From Hydractinia symbiolongicarpus (Eukaryota > Cnidaria > Hydrozoa > Anthoathecata > Hydractiniidae): a DNA stretch of 64,000 bases. Each line of letters begins with the position of its first letter. The first letter of the stretch is position 1. The translations under genes and the position numbers were made by a program. This document shows, one piece after another, positions 61,601 to 64,000 of this stretch. The notes beneath the pieces are model-generated. The model saw only the letters and a list, made by a program, of their open reading frames with translations. It made no database searches and was not told where the DNA came from. Where the stretch lies: assembly GCF_029227915.1 (NCBI RefSeq), contig NC_079875.1:4028001-4092000 (forward strand), read 5' to 3'.

Positions 61601-63149
61601 TTAGGATGTCGCTCTTGGTTGTAGTTTAGATTTATACATAACCTTTACAAGTGATGCTAAAATAATAATTGCTCTACCGACTACACTATCGGTCTGATGG
61701 TATTTTGCCTACCACTTTTGTTAAACGATGCGAGGACACTATACCTAATTGCAAGAAGGGCAAGGCGTATGTCCTCAGTGGCAACATTTCTTTCTACTAA
61801 TACATAATACTTCAGTATATCTCACGCATACTGGTTCCTATAAATTATACCTTCATTTTTTAAATACTTGAATTTCCACTCACATAGGTAGTTTTGATTA
61901 ATTCTAATGTTTACAACACTTTACTTCAGGTAACAAAAGTATCAACTCAACCACCTGGCTTGGACGCTGCAAGTTTTGCATCATGGCAAAATGATTTGGA
62001 AGAGAAGAATAAAGAAATAACCACGTTGCATGAAACAGTTGACAAGCTAAAGGTAATTATGGCGAGTGTATTACTTTGTAGGTTGGTAATCATGCAACAC
62101 ACATCTTTTCGAAATAAAAACAAAACACAATAAATAGAAGTAACAGAATATTGACTATAGGTCAGGGTACACTATGGTCATGCTAAGTCCATTTTAACTA
62201 CTCTTCGCCATCAACAAAATTCGTTAAAATTATTCTTAAAGAAAATTTAAAATTGTTCACAATGCAGATAATGCCTTGGGGAACATATAATGGTGTATGT
62301 TTTCTTGATTCTCTCGTGATTTGAACACATCTTGTTTTCTTAAAATGTTCTTGAATTCTTAATTATGTATTCTTCCCATTATACATTTGGAAGTTCTTTG
62401 GTTGATTACAAATTTTTCATCTCTGTATGTGTAAACAAAGATATCGTTATCTGGTAAATTTACGAGGGAAAAGTATCAATCAAATCAAAAAAGTATCAAA
62501 TTCTTCTAATCTGATCACTTTTTATTCCTGGGAAAGAGAGGTTATATGTATTATTTTTTCTGAGTAAAAACCTCGGAACAAAGAACGGAATATATGTTTT
62601 TAATTTTAATTGACTAAATAAAATTGAAAATAACTAGTCGTTAGCCCGTGGAAAATCCACGGGTTCGCCCGTCCTTTTTATACCGCATTGCGTGCTTCTC
62701 GCTATTGCGCAGCTAAGCTACCATTTTGCGTGACAGACAGACGTATACGGGTATTATAATATAGATAAGAAAAGAAAAGAATGAAAAAGTACGGAGCAGA
62801 GAAATTGCAATCGTGCCTACAACCAGAAAAACATCTTTGGTTAAGAAATACAAAATAATTCCTGGTGATGAGTTTTGACACACTCCTTAATGTCTTCGAA
62901 ATATTAGTTTTGACTTTCCTAATGTCATTTTTACCGTTTTTTATGTTAGTAATTCAGTAGACACTGTGTGGTCACACCTCCTTTAAAGCAGTAACATATA
63001 CAGTGTAAGTGTCTGCCATTGGGAGGTTTGATCTAACGTTTTTTAATGTCAATAGTAAAATATTTATTAATTGTCCTCTGTTTAGACGGAGTTGTCAGAA
63101 GTGAAAAAACGAAACGAGCAACTGTGTTTTATTCTCGCTCAGGGAGAAA
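50226..63149 (+). CDS. GKAP1: GKAP1 (G-kinase anchoring protein 1), 8 exons visible, 3' end beyond window
   Basis: Exons: 50226-50393, 55327-55509, 55714-55788, 55878-56013, 60706-60743, 61064-61225, 61930-62052, 63086-63149. Junctions are GT..AG and phases agree. The protein starts MASHAVGRFAALEIDSDEE, like the SRFALLQVDS start of vertebrate GKAP1. It continues with a Lys/Arg-rich helix (KNAKKKARKKKKAAA), LRNLAF, the DPSWVEWKNKDE block (human NWQEWRQRDE), FQRDLEIALRMSE, LPTMSLEEF, a second lysine-rich tract, and a coiled coil with LEEKNKEITTLHETVDKLK and VKKRNEQLCFILAQGE. Known GKAP1 binds cGMP-dependent kinase I-alpha through coiled coils at the Golgi. The last donor is in phase 1, so the leucine-zipper C-terminus lies past 64000. 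An in-frame ATG at 50175 would add 17 residues, and the choice is uncertain. Intron 4 (4.7 kb) is mostly one transposon. Confidence 0.88.
50912..51703. mobile_element. Harbinger-like TIR element, non-autonomous
   Basis: Left end AGGCCGAAGGAATTTGTACC continues TTAGTTTACCGTC. The right end is its inverted copy with few mismatches (33 bp in all). Both sides show TTA next to GGCC (TTA-GGCC and GGCC-TTA). A 3-bp TWA target duplication with GGCC ends would fit PIF/Harbinger. About 790 bp, no transposase. It lies in GKAP1 intron 1. Confidence 0.65.
51704..52569. other. GKAP1 intron 1 sequence, nothing recognised
   Basis: AT-rich intron between the TIR element and the Penelope-like fragment. No domain-bearing frame seen. 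Confidence 0.4.
52570..53200 (-). pseudogene. Penelope-like retroelement fragment with GIY-YIG endonuclease part
   Basis: Read on the minus strand the pieces follow in the order of a Penelope-like C-terminus. They are CLACKWSSRQTIKKVER, ATICMLYIPETSNILCRVL, KDYKIKPVFQSKKHAT, NIVYEIPCKDCDA, VSEMKRMLKQRMQEHKRAL, then in another frame HSWKDDHVIDWENEKII and ESGWTASKVKET. The YEIPCKDC, EHKRA and WKDDHVIDW-type blocks are characteristic of the GIY-YIG nuclease domain that Penelope-like elements carry after RT. At least two frameshifts and several stops make it inactive. It is antisense in GKAP1 intron 1. Confidence 0.82.
53201..55326. other. Remainder of GKAP1 intron 1
   Basis: AT-rich. No gene, no clear repeat other than short simple tracts. 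Confidence 0.4.
55636..55687. repeat. (AAT)n microsatellite
   Basis: About 17 uninterrupted AAT triplets in the short GKAP1 intron before the exon at 55714. The minus-strand poly-isoleucine frame is an artefact. Confidence 0.95.
56115..60200. mobile_element. TIR element family B, 4.1 kb copy filling GKAP1 intron 4
   Basis: The left end GGCGACTCCAATTTAATTAG, then TTGTTCTACGGGC, is matched by the inverted right end ending at 60200 (GGCGAATCCGATTTAATTAG on the minus strand). The TIR is about 33 bp. Immediate flanks are TTAA on the left and TAAA on the right, possibly a TTAA-type target site. Both subterminal regions (about 56115-56370 and 59330-60200) align in reverse complement with the 1 kb copy at 20851-21884, including the ACACCCTCCTCCGTT words and the 40-bp repeat with its mini-palindrome. 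The central 2.9 kb shows no transposase-length frame, so the element is probably non-autonomous despite its size. Confidence 0.8.
60786..60803. repeat. C homopolymer (18)
   Basis: Uninterrupted run of 18 C about 40 bp after the small GKAP1 exon at 60706-60743. Confidence 0.9.
62633..62766. repeat. Hairpin-headed dispersed repeat, family C, best copy
   Basis: Starts ACTAGTCGTTAGCCCGTGG with the perfect hairpin CCCGTGGAAAATCCACGGG, then TTCGCCCGTCC. It ends GACAGACAGACGTATACGGG and TATTATAATATAGAT. It is about 90 percent identical by eye to 22976-23111. It lies in the GKAP1 intron before exon 63086. Confidence 0.85.
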
Positions 63150-63212
63150 GTAAGTTTTCAACATTTTTTACAAAACTCTCCAACTGCATCAAGGTGACTT
63201 ATTTTATACTAT

Positions 63213-63540
63213 GAAAATCCTTAAACCGTGGATAAGTCCATGGGAATTCGCCTGTAGCTACTCCAACTATTATGTTTGATTTGCAGAGGAAAAGTCGGGT
63301 GTTATAATATAGACTAGTCGGTAGGCCGTGGAAAATTCAATGAGGTCTACCATCATTTATATATCGCATATTTCGAGTTTCTCCATCACAACGTATTTCT
63401 TGTCCACAAACAGACAGACGAAATACGGTCGCTTGTGGTTAAATCCACGAGTTCGCCCATCCTTTATATATCTCATTTCATCTTTTTGCAACACGGCTTT
63501 TTTTTCGCGCACAAGCAGAACAAACGAACGGTTATTAAAT
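63213..63540. repeat. Cluster of three diverged family C repeats
   Basis: A first unit ends in GTTATAATATAGA near 63312. It is followed directly by a second starting CTAGTCGGTAGGCCGTGG with a CAGACAGACGAAATACGGTC tail near 63429. A third has GTTAAATCCACGAGTTCGCC and runs to a GAACGGTTATTAAATAACC tail near 63540. The head-to-tail arrangement suggests repeated insertion at the same kind of site. Confidence 0.65.
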
Positions 63541-63842
63541 AACCTTAGAAAAAGAAAATCTCCTGAAAAGAACTTAAATATACTTTAAAAAATTGAAATT
63601 TTAGCTATTCTCCTTAATTTCTCCTTATTTCTTAATTTTTCTGATCGTAACTTTTTTGGAAATGTGTTCATGGATTGTTCATCACAAGTGAATAAGACAT
63701 TTTTCTCTGTTACCTAAAATCCTATTTTTTTATCTTTCAGGGCATAATTTATATGTATATTTGTATAATATGCATAATATGCATTAATCGTGCTAAAAAA
63801 ATTAGAAAATAAAAATTTAAGATTTAAAATGTTAATGTGGGT

Positions 63843-63882
63843 TTTGGTTTGTTTGTTTGTTTGTTTGTTTGTTTGTTTTTTT
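63843..63882. repeat. (GTTT)n microsatellite
   Basis: About eight GTTT units followed by a T run and a G run, in the last visible GKAP1 intron. Confidence 0.9.
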
Positions 63883-64000
63883 GGGGGGGAGGTAAGGGGG
63901 TGGGAAAACTATGCTTAAGCCAGGGAAAATCAGGAAATCTAAATCTTTTTTATACGTTGAGGAATATTTTGCTGCATTTTTTGCCAGCGTACGTATGCTC

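Noticed and set aside
61660-61705. tRNA-like A-box (minus strand, TAGTGTAGTCGGTAGAGCA)
   Set aside because: No B-box at the right distance and no cloverleaf could be drawn. At most a remnant of a tRNA-derived SINE.

Overview
This is an AT-rich, intron-rich animal nuclear window. All four recognisable genes lie on the + strand. Spliceosomal introns, a metazoan gene set (PDE8, GILT, GKAP1, RIIAD1), and fragments of non-LTR and Penelope-like retroelements, terminal-inverted-repeat (TIR) elements and minisatellites rule out a prokaryote. The style (short exons, AT-rich introns, retroelement sequence types) suggests an early-branching invertebrate, most likely a cnidarian such as a hydrozoan. That placement is an inference without a database search.

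Layout. 1-297: minus-strand non-LTR reverse transcriptase (RT) fragment. 1364-7262: RIIAD1-like gene, a small RIIa docking/dimerisation-domain protein, 4 exons, 99 aa. Its first intron holds a TIR element and a decayed jockey/CR1-type RT. 7263-17972: about 10.7 kb without a convincing gene, seeded with a palindromic MITE family, a decayed retroelement fragment, a perfect hairpin and an (AAAGC)n satellite. 17973-46258: a complete PDE8-type cAMP phosphodiesterase reconstructed from 28 coding exons (878 aa; all splice phases agree), plus an alternative first exon at 30460-30609. Its introns carry several minisatellites and mobile elements. 48603-49397: intronless gamma-interferon-inducible lysosomal thiol reductase (GILT). 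50226-63149 and beyond: GKAP1 (G-kinase anchoring protein 1), 8 exons visible, cut by the window end. Its introns carry a Penelope-like fragment, a Harbinger-like TIR element and a 4.1 kb TIR element.

Three of the four genes relate to cyclic-nucleotide signalling: RIIAD1 has the PKA regulatory-subunit type docking fold, PDE8 hydrolyses cAMP, and GKAP1 anchors cGMP-dependent kinase. This is a suggestive neighbourhood, but chance is not excluded. GILT is a lysosomal reductase and is unrelated. I found no tRNA, rRNA, CRISPR or clearly novel multi-gene system. The most distinctive sequence-level observations are a 17-bp minisatellite that repeats a consensus 5' splice site, a 53-bp triplication of a 3' splice site with its exon start, two inverted copies of one TIR family about 35 kb apart, and a MITE family with visible target-site duplications.
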